The notes beneath the pieces are model-generated. The model did no database searches, was not told the origin of the DNA, and saw nothing but the letters and a program-made list of their open reading frames with translations. The position numbers were made by a program, and so were the translations under genes. From the NCBI RefSeq assembly GCF_042100115.1, contig NC_091273.1, positions 186,001 through 250,000 on the forward strand: DNA of 64,000 nt, read 5' to 3'. This DNA comes from Alternaria dauci (lineage: Eukaryota > Ascomycota > Dothideomycetes > Pleosporales > Pleosporaceae). Numbering within the stretch: the stretch's first letter is position 1; each line of letters opens with the position of its first letter. Shown one piece after another: positions 44,803 to 56,700 of this stretch.

Positions 44803-46132
44803 ATGAAGCGTGCTTTCTTCCTCTTCTTCACCTTGTTAGCGGTCCTCGCTCTCGCATCCTCGTCGCCAGACGCCCCGACGACTTCCGACCTCGGTGAGTA
44901 GACACAACAAGCTCGCCACTGCACTCCTAACAACCACCAGCGACATCATCTATCCCGGAAGCGAACGTTCAAGAGGTATCAACCTCCGATACTGATACTT
45001 CCCAGACCACTGATGAAGAGTCGCCACATCAACTCCCGGTAGATGACGACTTGATCGCCGAGCTGCACGCCATCACCGGATCCAACACGACATGGCCGAA
45101 CATCACGCACTCTAACATCAGCGCTTCAACGGCCGGCGATGTCGAAACCCTTACCGACCAAAACAAGATGAAGCATCTGAAAAGCTGGTACCGAGTCGAC
45201 ATCCGTATGGGCCTCACTGGCACTCACGTTGGGACCTTTGGTGGAGAACGATTGTACACTCGCATGTACGAGCTCTTGAAACGCTGCAAAAACGGTGGTA
45301 ATTTGGATGATTGCGTCATCTCTAACGTCGTTTGGAGCAACGGGGGCAGATATTCTACGGACTCGAAACTTTACTTGAATGTTCTGCTTTCGAGTATCAA
45401 CACTAGGTTGGAAGGCCTTGAAGACTTGACGGTGAGTGCAATTGTCTTTCGATAGTTCGAGGTCAGATTCTAACATATAATTAGTATCGAATGATGGCCA
45501 GGGCATTCCAGAAGATGACAGAGACGCCGAGCAACTGCTATCCAGCTAGCCTTTCTCCAGACCATCCAGGAGGTCCAACGAACGAGGGCGGCACCGGCAG
45601 AAATCTCTGGTTCTGCAACGTAGCAAGCCAAGTGATGATCGTATACCCCATCAACGGAGGCCCGATGCAATCTCTACTCAAAGTGACGCTCGAGTGGGAT
45701 CACGCAACGGACCAAAAACACTACAAGTGCGACGAGATTGCGCAGTCAAATACCATCATGGACTGGGTCAGCAAACCCTTCGTCAACGACTATTATCTCC
45801 TCGGCGGCAAGAAACAGGACGCGTTCAGGAAAGAGATTGCCAAACTCCACAATTGGAAAGCGAACAGGGTTGCTACCTACACTTCCTGTCTCTGGGACCA
45901 TTGCTTCAATACCCGTTCAGAAATGGCAGAACCGCGTCATGAGTGGATCGAGGTCGACGACTGTGAACCTAATTGGAATCCGATTGGATGTGATCCTGGT
46001 TCCGAGACGAGGAAGCAGAAGTCGCTACATTGTCCGCCTGAGTATCGGGGTACTCGGACTTATACGCATGGTAAACTTAATACGCGGAATGACGGGGATT
46101 ACTGGCACTGGGACTGGAATGATTCTACATAA
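44803..46132 (+). CDS. Secreted protein of unknown function
   Basis: Exons 44803-44893, 44941-45431 and 45485-46132 give 409 residues. A strong signal peptide (MKRAFFLFFTLLAVLALASS) is followed by a Ser/Thr/Asp/Glu-rich linker to about residue 70, then a folded region containing about ten cysteines (RCKNGGNLDDC, NLWFCNVASQVM, YTSCLWDHCF, DDCEPNWNPIGCD). Potential N-glycosylation sites (NTT, NIT, NIS) lie near 90-105. There is no catalytic motif I can name and no GPI or transmembrane C-terminus. The Cys content and linker fit an extracellular protein, possibly an effector or a wall-associated protein, but this is inference. Splice sites are standard (GTGAGT twice). Confidence 0.82.
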
Positions 46133-46457
46133 AAGGAGGGGTTTGGTTCTGCTGTTTGACCGATTAGTTGAGTAGCGGGAATGTTAATGGAAGTTTCTAG
46201 GGTTTTTCTTTATGTGCATTCACTTGGAGTTTAAGATTTGCTTCCGGTCAAGTGTGGAACCTTTCGAATTAACGGCATAGTTGTAAGTGATCGGAGCCTG
46301 AACTCAGCCTTGCTGCATCGCACGGTGGCTGCAGGACTCCAGAAGCAGGGTCATGAGCTGCGGCGGAGCCTTCAGCGCGCTGACAGCACATCATACATTA
46401 TACTCTTCAGCATCAAGCCTGCTAATGTCACACGGTTCATTACACGTGCGGTAAACC
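46133..46457 (+). other. Intergenic, 5' flank of the second HET gene
   Basis: 325 bases with no gene and no identifiable element beyond the expected promoter. Confidence 0.4.
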
Positions 46458-48716
46458 ATGCCAAATTGCGGTCTCTGTAGCGACTTTCAGCGCAGCCCGC
46501 GTCAGTTTCGCTTCATGTTCAACTGCAGCCAAGCGGAGTTGACTCGCTCGGCAAACACTGGATGTGTTAGATGCTCGTTCCTGCTGGAAGGCTTTCGCCA
46601 CTTTGAACCGGCACTTGAAGGACCCAAGGACTATCGGCGCATTTATATCTGGGGCGAGAATATTGATGGTGGTTGTTCCGTAGAGATGGAGGTCTTTAGT
46701 GACGGCGCACTCAAGCTACGCCTGGAGTTCTTCGTCACAAAAGGCAAAAGCAGCCCTTTGGAAGGAGCGAAAATGTTACCCACGATCCCTGGCGATACTC
46801 GAGCCTGGGCTTCCATAAATTGGGCGAGACAACACTTGCAACAGTGTGTAGATTCGCACGAGTCGTGTGGTCGTCGAGTCATCCCGGAGCTTCCATCTCG
46901 GGTGCTCGAGATTGGAGCGGACAGAGAAGGCAGAGGGAAAGTAAGATTGATTGAAGCGCAAGGTACAGAGGCACAATATGCATGCCTTAGTCACCGTTGG
47001 AGCAGACCCGCAGATCTGGAGACCAAGCAATCCAATCTGGCTTCTCACGAAAACGGCATAGAGTGGGCGTTATTGTCGAAAACATTCAAAGATGCCATAC
47101 TCGTCGCGCTCGATCTAGGCCTCCGATATATATGGATTGACTCCTTGTGCATCATCCAAGACGATGTGGATGACAAGTGGCGAGAGTTGGCCAAGATGAG
47201 TTCAATCTACGCAAACTCACATATCACCATTGCTGCCACGCGCTCAGACAGCGGAAGCCAAGGGTGCTACTCGGAAGCTACGCTCTATCGTCAAGACCAC
47301 CGGCTTTCGGCAAAGCAGCCGGATGGAACCATGGCAACGACAGACCTCCATGTTCGCAGAAAGGTGACGCATATTGGCGAGCAGGGTGCGGTAACACCAC
47401 TCCTGAAACGCGGATGGGTGTGTCAGGAGAGATTGCTCTCACCTCGAGTCTTACATTTCTGCGAGAAAGAGCTCATCTGGAAATGTCAAGAGTCCAGCAT
47501 ATGTCAATGCTCGTGTTACAACCCGCCGATCCGGCTCAAGGAGGAGTACTCAGAGTTGTTGCATCATAGCGGACTCGTTGGATCCAGTACTGACACCACT
47601 ACTGCATCTGGTGTGGGTGTGAACGACGTAACTTCCGCTGGTCCGGACACCGCATCTTTAGAGAAGGCCAGTGATGTTGAAGGGCTTCATGATGATAAAG
47701 ACTCTGACTACCCGTATTCATCGCCATTTCGAGCGCAAGGGGACGACTCAGATCCAGTGTATAAAAGGCGTTTCCCGTATAGAGCTGACTCTGGAAAAAG
47801 ACCAAAGCGTCTCGTCGTATACGATGCTCGCCTTATGCATTCCGACTTCGAATCAAGATCCAGCTCTACTCCAGTACCCAGAGACGAAGCTATCTTGGGA
47901 TGGAGACAAATCCTCAGCGATTACTCCGGCATGGACCTGACTAAACACAGCGATCGCTTGCCAGCTATAGCTGGTGTAGCCCGCCAATTTGGAGAACTTA
48001 TGAACAGCAGATATCTAGCAGGACTTTGGGAAACGCGCTTACCGTCCGACCTGTTATGGCGTACGGACCATATACTGGAGGCTGGGCAGCACAGATTACA
48101 ATACAGATCGCCGAGTTGGTCATGGGCGTCGATCGACTGGAAGATCAAATACTACGACACCAGATCTAACAGTAGAGCGTTCTCAATTGTCCGCGCGAGC
48201 TGCGATCCGGTCACGGATGTCGTTCCCTTTGGTGAAGTAAAGAGCGGAGTATTGGAGGTCAATGCCAGCACCGCAGAGCTATCATTCACGTTAGATTTGT
48301 CCGAGGACATGACGCAATCTCGTCGACGCATGAAGGTCGAGTTTATGGGAAACAGGGCAGTCTTTATTCCAGACTACGACATCAGCGCGGGAACAGCTGC
48401 GAAGAACGCGATTACACATGAGTCGCATCGTGTGGAATACAATTTCCTTTGTATTGGGGATTTCAACATCGAGCGGGACGACGCAGCGCTGAGTGAAAGT
48501 CAGAGAGGGGAATCACTTGCTGTGTCGCTCGTCTTTCAAAGAGTCGACGGCAGCAAGTATGAGCGAGTTGGTATCTTGGAGCGTACCCGCGGACGCTATC
48601 AAAAGGTTTCGGACACTTTGATGCCCACTTCGCGGAATTGCAATCTGTGGAATCGAGAGATTAAAAATTATAAGAAAGAAGCATGGGTATTCAAAAGAGG
48701 ATTAGAACTGATTTGA
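46458..48716 (+). CDS. HET-domain protein (second)
   Basis: An intronless 752-residue protein. An N-terminal CxxC pair (PNCGLCSDF, CVRCSFLLEG) leads to a spacer and then the HET domain from about 172: YACLSHRWS (174-182), RYIWIDSLCIIQDD, KWRELAKMSSIYANSHITIAA, followed by RGWVCQERLLSPRVLHF. It is closer to the classic HET consensus (YACLSHRW, IDSLCIIQDD) than the copy at 15831-17846, so the two are not recent duplicates. A low-complexity acidic segment lies in the middle (about 400-440, SDVEGLHDDKDSDYP). The role is likely non-self recognition or programmed cell death during hyphal fusion; the partner is unknown. The C-terminal part has no identified domain. Confidence 0.92.
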   Translation: MPNCGLCSDFQRSPRQFRFMFNCSQAELTRSANTGCVRCSFLLEGFRHFEPALEGPKDYRRIYIWGENIDGGCSVEMEVFSDGALKLRLEFFVTKGKSSPLEGAKMLPTIPGDTRAWASINWARQHLQQCVDSHESCGRRVIPELPSRVLEIGADREGRGKVRLIEAQGTEAQYACLSHRWSRPADLETKQSNLASHENGIEWALLSKTFKDAILVALDLGLRYIWIDSLCIIQDDVDDKWRELAKMSSIYANSHITIAATRSDSGSQGCYSEATLYRQDHRLSAKQPDGTMATTDLHVRRKVTHIGEQGAVTPLLKRGWVCQERLLSPRVLHFCEKELIWKCQESSICQCSCYNPPIRLKEEYSELLHHSGLVGSSTDTTTASGVGVNDVTSAGPDTASLEKASDVEGLHDDKDSDYPYSSPFRAQGDDSDPVYKRRFPYRADSGKRPKRLVVYDARLMHSDFESRSSSTPVPRDEAILGWRQILSDYSGMDLTKHSDRLPAIAGVARQFGELMNSRYLAGLWETRLPSDLLWRTDHILEAGQHRLQYRSPSWSWASIDWKIKYYDTRSNSRAFSIVRASCDPVTDVVPFGEVKSGVLEVNASTAELSFTLDLSEDMTQSRRRMKVEFMGNRAVFIPDYDISAGTAAKNAITHESHRVEYNFLCIGDFNIERDDAALSESQRGESLAVSLVFQRVDGSKYERVGILERTRGRYQKVSDTLMPTSRNCNLWNREIKNYKKEAWVFKRGLELI

Positions 48717-49528
48717 CTTTTTCCATTGCCACCTGGGCATCCACCACTGCCATAGCATACCTAGTTCTCACTCCACGAGCAAGTCACCAACCCGTCAACA
48801 CCAATCTCTACTTATCCCCTCAATACACCAACCAGTACCCACCCCAGCCGCACGGCTATCCACTCCCCGCACAGACCCAATTTACAGGGCCCTGTTTCAC
48901 ATTCCGCGCCGCGCACATACCCTGAACCCAGGACCCAGAACCCGAAGCGTTGCCAAGAAACGTAAGGCGTTGCTGAGACTTTGTTGTGACTAGGGGGTTG
49001 CTGCTTAATTCGAACGTCGCAAGTCGTCTGTCTGTGTGTGGGCGACGCGGATAAAACGTTCTAGACGGGTTGCGGCGCGGATGTGGCGTTGATGGGTTGC
49101 AGGAATGGCGGTGTGTGTAGGGTATCGGATCTGGGAGGAAATGGTTGGTGTCTTGCTTGGTAGGTGTGCGTCGTTGAGTGGTGAGTGATTGCTAGTAATC
49201 CGGGTTGATGGATGGATATTCGTAAAGGGATCTAGAAGGTGCGAAGAATGAGAGGAGATGGGAATCTGATCAAATAGTAATTTATTGAGAATCTTGCGAC
49301 TTTTGTATCATCTTCGGTTGACTCGGTCGTCCATCCATACATCAATACCATTGTGTACCCCAAAAAAGAAACTCCTCATCTTCCGGTCCGCATAGTACGC
49401 TGGATCCTGCTGATGTTCGCTGAAACGGAAAATCATCGCGCTGAACAAAAACCAACAACATCGCTGTCTATAGTCCTCATCCCCATGGGCGAGCGCGAAG
49501 CAAAGCCTCGTGTCGTGGTATCCTCTGC
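48717..49528. other. Intergenic, no gene seen
   Basis: About 0.8 kb between two convergent genes. Only short frames without motifs are present. Transcription terminators of both neighbours must lie here, but fungal terminators have no motif I can place. Confidence 0.45.
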
Positions 49529-50179
49529 TCAAACCTCCGTAATAGCAACAAGCGTCATCTTCGGCGCATCCCCCTCCTCTTCGACCACCTCGTCACGCCT
49601 CGCCTTGCTCTTCTTCTCCGCCGGCGGCGTGCCCGCGGCGGCCGAGTCCTTTGGCACATTGACACCAGGGTTAACAAGCAGCCCCACACCCGCATTCTCC
49701 GTGCCCATTTCAATCTTCGGCATATCCTTCTGCGCCTCTTTCGCGTAACCCAGCGCCGCATTGAAGCCCGCGAGATCGCGCTTGATCCACTGCATCGCCT
49801 CCTCAACAGCGGCCATCTTGGGCTCAACAGGCGCCGGGTTGCGCTTGCCGAGGATGTCGCTGATGGCGCGGCGCAGCACGGAGCGCTTTCCTGCTTCGCC
49901 TTCAGCGGGTTGTTCTTCTGCAGGTGGGGCGGCAGCCTCGCCTTCGGCGGCGGGTGCGGGTGTTTCTGGCTGACCTTGTGCTGCTGCGCCTTCTCCACCG
50001 GCGGAGGCTGCTGCTCCTGATGCGAGCGTAGCCATCAGTTCTGAGGCTGATTCTGTGGAGCCGAGTGAGATCTCTCCATCACCGACTACCAGGGCGGGCG
50101 AGTAGGCTCCCAGATTGATGTTAAGCGGGACGGCAGCGACAGTGGCGACGAGCGCGATGAGGACGTGTTGGGGAAGCAT
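49529..50179 (-). CDS. Small secreted Ala/Glu/Pro-rich protein with dibasic sites
   Basis: A single exon of 216 residues. It starts with a signal peptide (MLPQHVLIALVATVAAVPLN). An Ala/Gly/Pro/Glu-rich, low-complexity region follows at about 45-95 (TPAPAAEGEAAAPPAEEQ), then two Lys-Arg sites (AGKRSVLRR, LGKRNPAPVE) that fit Kex2-type processing, and a helical C-terminal half (MQWIKRDLAGFNAALGYAK) ending in a charged tail. There are no cysteines in the mature part. The ATG at 50179 was chosen over an upstream in-frame ATG because it begins a textbook signal peptide. The function is unknown; a processed secreted peptide or a wall-associated protein are both possible. Confidence 0.72.
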   Translation of the reverse strand: MLPQHVLIALVATVAAVPLNINLGAYSPALVVGDGEISLGSTESASELMATLASGAAASAGGEGAAAQGQPETPAPAAEGEAAAPPAEEQPAEGEAGKRSVLRRAISDILGKRNPAPVEPKMAAVEEAMQWIKRDLAGFNAALGYAKEAQKDMPKIEMGTENAGVGLLVNPGVNVPKDSAAAGTPPAEKKSKARRDEVVEEEGDAPKMTLVAITEV

Positions 50180-52601
50180 GTTGTCTGGTGGACTTGTTTG
50201 TATCTTTCGATTGAGTGGATGGGAGTGGTGAAAGATTGAAGTTTGATGAACGATCAGATGATTCAACAAATGTACTAAGTGATAGAAGTCGTTCGACGAC
50301 GGAGAGTGAAAGATGGTTGGGTAGTGAATTGAAGTGAGTGACCGGACTGGAGAACAGAACAAGTGGGTTCACTGTCCTCTTATACGCAACCTATTGTGTC
50401 TCGATAGTCACGATGTTGCGGGTTCATCGTTGTTGCCCGCCAAGAGGGATTAACCATATCGGCGTAGGTGTGAAACTTTCCTGAAGCCGCGCCAAGTGGC
50501 GACAAGCATCGCATGGCAACGCTTTGCACTTGGAAGTCTGCGCCAAGCTTCTCCCGCTGTTTGACATTGGCTCGAAACTTTTGTGATGCGGAGCCAAGCT
50601 CAGATAAGCCTGGAAAGCGATGCTAGCTGCCGGGGCTAAGGCATAGTTCTGGTGCTGCAAGTGGGCTAGTGACCCCGGTCTCGAGCGTTACGGAGCTCGT
50701 GATTAGTCGAGACTTCTGCCTGGCCCAGAGTTCCTGCTCAGGCACCTCTGCTGCTTGTTGAGAAGAATTGCCTGAGGCACGGAGGGTGCACTTGCACATG
50801 AAGTCAAGATGCATACATCACATCGTGGCCGATACGGATCTCCGATGACACTTCCCACGTTGACGCATGCAGTACGCCATGTCTCGATCTCCTCTCTCTT
50901 GGAACATGGCCAAGCTCAAGTCTAACGCCTCTGACAGCTGTAGAAGGAGACTGGGTAATGCTTAGGACACCAAGCCCGTACAATCCCGTCAGGCACGCCT
51001 GCCAAGCATCGACGATTTACAGGAGGTGTTCAGAGGCCGGTCCACAGGATCGTCCACCCAGATGAGCATCGATCGCCGGATTCTCAGGCACGCGGGCGTA
51101 GCATGCGACCCTTTGGCGGCCTGGCTCCACAACGTTCGTCTGGGGCAAAGGGGCCAGACTGACAGGCCTCGGCGATGAGCTTCGAAGGGGGCAAGCCTTG
51201 ACGGTAACACTTGGCGTCTTGAACAAGTGGAGCGGTGAATAGTTCGGCGGAGTGAGGAACTGGAGTCGCGGCCCAAGAGACGCGACGCGAGGTCTGAGAC
51301 GTGGTCTGGTTTTGGGTCAGGATTTCCTGATTGGGGTAGCGCGCTGCCCCGTGGCTGGAACTCCTACGGAGGTGCGACACATGGAGGTCTTGGCCACGGG
51401 GATTTTGAGGGATCTTCGTCTTCTCCAGACGCGTGCAGGAAGTACGGCATAGGCCTTGGAGTGGTGCTTGTCATGGTGCTTGTCATGATGCTTGTCGCAA
51501 TGTGATGAACGGTGCGCGTGTGCAGCTGACGCGTGCTTGCTTGGGCAGGACTGTGCTACCCCGCGTCCGCGATGTATCGGTTTGAGTAGATTGGTCGTTG
51601 ATGCAATGATATGCGCAGCTTGGCCTTTGCGCGATGCGAAAAAAAGACTTCATCGCTCACCGTGAGGGGATTGGGAGTAGTGAGAAGTCAGGAGGTTTCT
51701 AGAGGTCGGCGGTTTTCGCCCCGCTCCGCTCCTTCCCAGGTACGCGACGCGTTCTGACTGCAACGCCCAAAACCTCCCAGGACGACGACCTATGGCCCCA
51801 TCGTATTCTCAGTGACTCAATTCTTTTTTTAGTCTTCAATTAGTTCACGAGCGCTACACCGGCGCGTTGTACGACGACCTCGCTCACCCAGTACGCGCAC
51901 AAGTAAAGCCGTTGGTCGCCCAGCTGTACCAAGCCCCGTTGCACCATGCGGGCGGTAGCTCTCCACGCGCGTTGGCGATGCAGATCGGCCGCCTAGCAAT
52001 CTGGCTAGCAAGCTGGCTTTCCAAGCTGTCGCTGGGCTTGGTATCAGCATGTCAAGCTTTGGGAGTTCTGCGACACGGTCGAGTGCTCAACACGGCGGTG
52101 GCTATTGGTGTGGACTACGCACTGGCGTACACACCCGTATACCCATGTCATCAGCACGCACTCCGAACGACGAGCTTTTATCGAGCTTGAACCAGAAGCG
52201 AGCGAGTGATTGGAAGACACCCTTGACGCATTTCAAAGTTCGCGCTCATCCGTTGTCACATCGTCTCCTCTATTGTTCTCACGATAGGCCATACCGAGTA
52301 TCTCCAACCCGGTGTATAACGCCCTGGATCGAGAGCATCACTGTTTGTCGAGCTATCCTACCATGGCCAAGCCTTTCGTTACCGTCCTGGCGTGGAAAGT
52401 CATTGGTAGACCAACATCTCAGCCAACCATGTTCCGCCCAGCTCTAACGCCCCGCATTGAAGAGATTTCGCCTACCACAACTTTACCGACCGGACGAGCA
52501 TACGGTCTGGTTCGCATGGAGATTTATGAGCTGAGCAGTTCTTGTTGTGATTAAATTCTCTGGACATATTATGGCTACCGAAACCATCTTGCATCAAACA
52601 G
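50180..52601. other. Gene-poor interval, no gene supported
   Basis: 2.4 kb with many short conflicting frames and no recognised motif. A minor tandem repeat of TGCTTGTCATG-like units lies near 51461-51502. It lies upstream of the small secreted-protein gene and should contain its promoter. Confidence 0.5.
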
Positions 52602-52700
52602 GGCTCGTTGGTGTAGTTGGTTATCACGTCAGTCTAACAACAGCTTTAACAAGCTCAGTTAGGACACTGAAGGTCCGGAGTTCAAACCTCCGATGAGTCA
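52602..52700 (+). tRNA. tRNA-Val (anticodon AAC) with a 25-nt intron
   Basis: The cloverleaf folds by hand. The acceptor stem 52602-52608 (GGCTCGT) pairs with 52693-52699 (ATGAGTC) with two G-U pairs, and 52700 is the discriminator A. The D stem is GTG/CAC, the anticodon stem 52629-52633 (TCAGT) pairs with 52666-52670 (ACTGA), and the loop carries the anticodon AAC at 52636-52638. The T stem CGGAG/CTCCG encloses TTCAAAC. The intron at 52640-52664 sits one base 3' of the anticodon, the canonical position for nuclear tRNA introns. Val-AAC identity fits the GTTATCAC D-loop typical of eukaryotic tRNA-Val. Confidence 0.93.
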
Positions 52701-52728
52701 TTCATCGGCGTTCGCAAGAGCGCATATC

Positions 52729-52740
52729 TCCTTTTTTTTC
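52729..52740 (+). terminator. RNA polymerase III terminator
   Basis: A run of eight or so T residues begins about 30 bases after the tRNA end, the usual pol III stop signal. Confidence 0.7.
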
Positions 52741-53797
52741 GTTTCTGTGCCTATGGATCGCTCCAGGGTGCTGGCTTCCTTTTTTTATCGGGATGGCTGA
52801 CACTCGATTGCTGATGATTTGCGTCGATCGAGAGCAACCTTTACCTCTCGCGCAACTGTTGTAGCTCTTTAGAGCTTGCGGAACGGTCTTACCTACTGAT
52901 GGTAGGCCATCAGGGCATCCCTGGTATGCATGTTTGCTTCCGATCGAGATTCACCAGAGATTTTCTTGTTTCGACCCGATGAACAGCATTCACGACTAGA
53001 ATTCTCCAACCCCACTAATAATGCAGCGAATACCTTACTTGGAGTTTGCAAAGCCTTTAGGGACAAGAATAAACATCTCGACGCTAGACATCCACTCTCA
53101 CGACTAGGCGGTATGGTATTTCCGTCGACACTTCGTGCATTGGAAGTTGCAGCAAAACAATAGGATATCGCCACATTGTCATAAAGGCGAGAGAAGGCGA
53201 TGACCTATCCGACTCGCATCACTGGGGCGAGTAATGAAATGCAATAACAACCAAAGAGAAACCCAGCTGCTCTGCGATGGAAGGATTGACGTCGTACCAT
53301 CTTCGCAGGATATCGATGGTGTAGCATGGTTACACGACATGTGGAATATGCACGCCCTTCCCACTCGGGTAAGATCATGAATCCTGACGGATGATGCTCG
53401 TATTCCGGTGAAGCAAGAGGATCTGTCTCGATTCGTCGTGTACGCAAGCTCAACATTTGTTACCATGTCCGGTCTACTCGAAGCACAGTACTCAAGAAGA
53501 ACCAACCCAGCGATGGGAAAACAACAAGCGGGCAAACAGCTTGCCTTCTCGCACACATCGCGGATGCGTATCACAGTTTTCACCTAGCCGCGATGCGCGG
53601 ACATGTGCAGTCAAGCGGCGTAGACACACGCATTACCTACACATACTTGCCTTAGGCAAACATACTACCTCCACAAAGCCTACCTGCCTCCCGACAATGC
53701 TTTCGCACTCCTCTCCCATCCCTCCCACCATTGTACCAGTCATTCAACCCCAAATCTAATCACCATACACGTACCCCCCTCCCACTCCCAACTCACC
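52741..53797. other. Intergenic, 5' flank of the large fusion gene
   Basis: About 1.06 kb. A 77-codon plus-strand frame at 52930-53163 has no recognisable motif and is probably chance. The proximal 80 bases are pyrimidine-rich (CCCCTCCCACTCCC and similar), a common feature just upstream of fungal start codons. Confidence 0.45.
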
Positions 53798-56700
53798 ATG
53801 GCCACGCTCACCACCCTAAAACACACCCTCACGCAAGCCGCCACAACCACCGCCCCAACCTTCTCCTCCACCAGACTCCCCCTAACCTCCGCTCAATACG
53901 CCTCTGGTTTCTCCAGTTTCACACAAGGCCCCGGCTGGTCCATCTACCACGACTTCATCATCCCGGAATTATCGTACCTGCTCGCTCCGCTCGAGAAATC
54001 GGACGCGGTCATCTCGGTGCTAGAGATTGGACCGGGGCCAAAGAGCGTGTTTGGGTACTTGCCTGAGAAGCTGCGAGCAAAGATTGGACGGTATACTGCG
54101 TTTGAGCCGAATGCTTTGTTCGCTGAGGAGTTGGGAGAGTGGGGGAAAGTGGATGGAGAGATGGGGAAGAGCTTGGGAGAGTGGTCTTTAGGTCGCAAGT
54201 GTCGTACTGTTATCCATCAGGCTCCTTTCGAGGTTGACGACGACAATACGACCGTTGAAGATGACGGTATCGAGAAATACGACATCATCCTGTTTTGCCA
54301 TAGCATGTATGGCATGAAACCGCAGCGCAAGTTCATCGAGCGAGCGATCAGGATGCTCGTCGACGGCGGACTCGTCGCAGTCTTCCATCGCGAGGACGCT
54401 GTACACATCGACGGGTTAGCATGTCATCATTCAGCTTCTCATCCCACCGGCGTCATCGGCGTACAAGAGAACGACGACGCCCTGGACTCCTTCGCGTCCT
54501 TCATCACCGGCTTCACCATGCACGACGTCAATGAGAACAACGCCGTACAAGCGATATGGCGAAAGCTATGCCGTGCTCTAGCCCGTCGCGAAGATGCTCA
54601 TCCAAATACCCTCTTGTTCAGTGCGCCTGAGATTATGCTAGCTTTCAACCAGCACGCAAATACTGTACCTGAGCTGACAATCGATGTACTCCCGGTACTG
54701 GAGCAGAAGATAGTCAAGAACAAAGAAGCGCGTTCGCAGCGTCCAGCTACCATTGTGAGACCAGCGTATATAAATGACGTGCAGGCCTGCGTCTGGTGGG
54801 CATTGAAGCATGGACTGGGCTTGACTGTTGTCGGTGGAGGACACAGCGCGCAGTGTCTCAGGACCGGCGTTGTGGCGATTGACATGAGTGCTTTTGATCG
54901 TGTACACGTTCTCGCTGGAGAAGATGGAGAAGAGGGGTCAAGTGATGACCCTGGTCCATTGGTGGTAGTTGGCGCTGGATGCAAGACGGACAAGATCATC
55001 AACTGCACGCGGAGCGAAGGACTTACCGTACCCCTGGGATCTCGTCCAAGTGTCGGGGCTGGACTCTGGTTACAAGGCGGTATCGGGCATCTTACCAGGC
55101 TCCATGGACTCACCTGCGATAGCATTGTCGGTGCCGTAGTGGTCAGCGTTGCTACTGGCGAGATCATCCACGTCGGTCGTGTCCCCAGTAAGCATATTCC
55201 AGCTGGATCTAGTCGTCCTGACAACGAAGCCGACATCCTGTGGGCGCTGAAAGGTGCCGGAACAAATTTCGGTATTGTGGTCAGTGTCACTTTCAAGGCG
55301 TATCCAGCGCCCACCTACGCAGTACGGAACTGGGTACTTCCATTGAATAACCACGCCGATGCCAAACGAAGTCTTGAAGAATTCGAAGACAAGGTCGCAA
55401 ATGCATACGACAACACTTACTCCGCAGACGCATACCTGTACTGGGAGAATGGCAGTTTGAACCTTGGAATCACCACATTCGACACCGTCCCATCCTCCAT
55501 GACTGCAAGACCTAAACTCAAAGGCGATATATGGGGAACAGGAAATATCTTCAGCACCATGAACGGCATCGAATGCTTCGAAGCCGAAATGTACATGTCC
55601 GCAATGCACGGTGGCCACGGCGGTGGCAAGACATCGTCTTTCAAGCGTTGTGTGTTCCTCAGGGGTATCGGAGAGCCCAGGATCGCTCATCGCTTGGTCG
55701 CAGCAGTCGAATCTCGTCCGTCGCCGCTCTGCTATCTCCATCTGCTGCATGGCGGAGGCAAAGCCGGCGAGATTGCACCAGATGCGACTGCCTTTGGTTG
55801 CCGAGCGTGGAACTTTGCTTGCGTCATCACCGGTGTGTGGCCTCGGGATGAGGATGGTACCAAGGTTGCGCAAGCTTCTGTGCGATGGGTGTATGAAGTC
55901 GTAGAGAGCTTGCTACCGTTGAGCAACGGGATCTATGGAGCTGATCTTGGCCCAGACCCTCGAGACGCAGTGCTGGCGGAGAACGCTTTCGGACCGAACG
56001 CTGTGCGCCTTGGCCGTCTCAAGCGCGCAATGGATCCGCACCACGTTTTGGCATGGACGTGTCCACTACCGAGGCCGCCGTTGCCAAAGCTCATCATCCT
56101 TGTTACTGGCGAACATGGTGCTGGCAAAGACTATTGTGCCAGCGTGTGGAGTTCTTCCTTTGCGAATATGCAAGATGGCGGATCCTCCTCGGCGCACTGC
56201 ACAGATGCGCAAACTGTGAGCATCAGTGACGCTACGAAACGCGAATACGCTGCGCATGCGCGTGCTGACTTCAGGCGCCTGCTCGAGGATCGTGAGTACA
56301 AAGAAGAGCATCGCGCAAGACTGACGGCCTTCTACAAGGAACAGGTGCGACGACGACCAAGATTGCCAGAGGAGCACTTCCTGAAACTCGTGCATGACGC
56401 CGCAGACGCGAATGTCGATGTTCTGTTCATCACTGGGATGAGAGACGACGCACCCGTCGCATCTTTTTCTCATCTCGTGCCGGAGAGTAGAGTGGTTGAA
56501 GTCCACGTTGAAACCAGCAAGAGCCCGAGGGTCGCCCGTGGGGTCGTCGCCGACAATAAGACAAACGGAACAGCTCTGCCGCATCGCCCAAACCTTATGT
56601 TTGACAACAGCTTACCAGGACCAAGAGCGGCACAAGATTTTGTTGAGACTTACTTGTACCCCTTCGTTCACAGCGACATACAGCGACTCGCCGACATGGT

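Noticed and set aside
50180..52601. Several 60-130-codon ORFs on both strands
   Set aside because: They overlap one another, show no motif and have no supporting splice structure.
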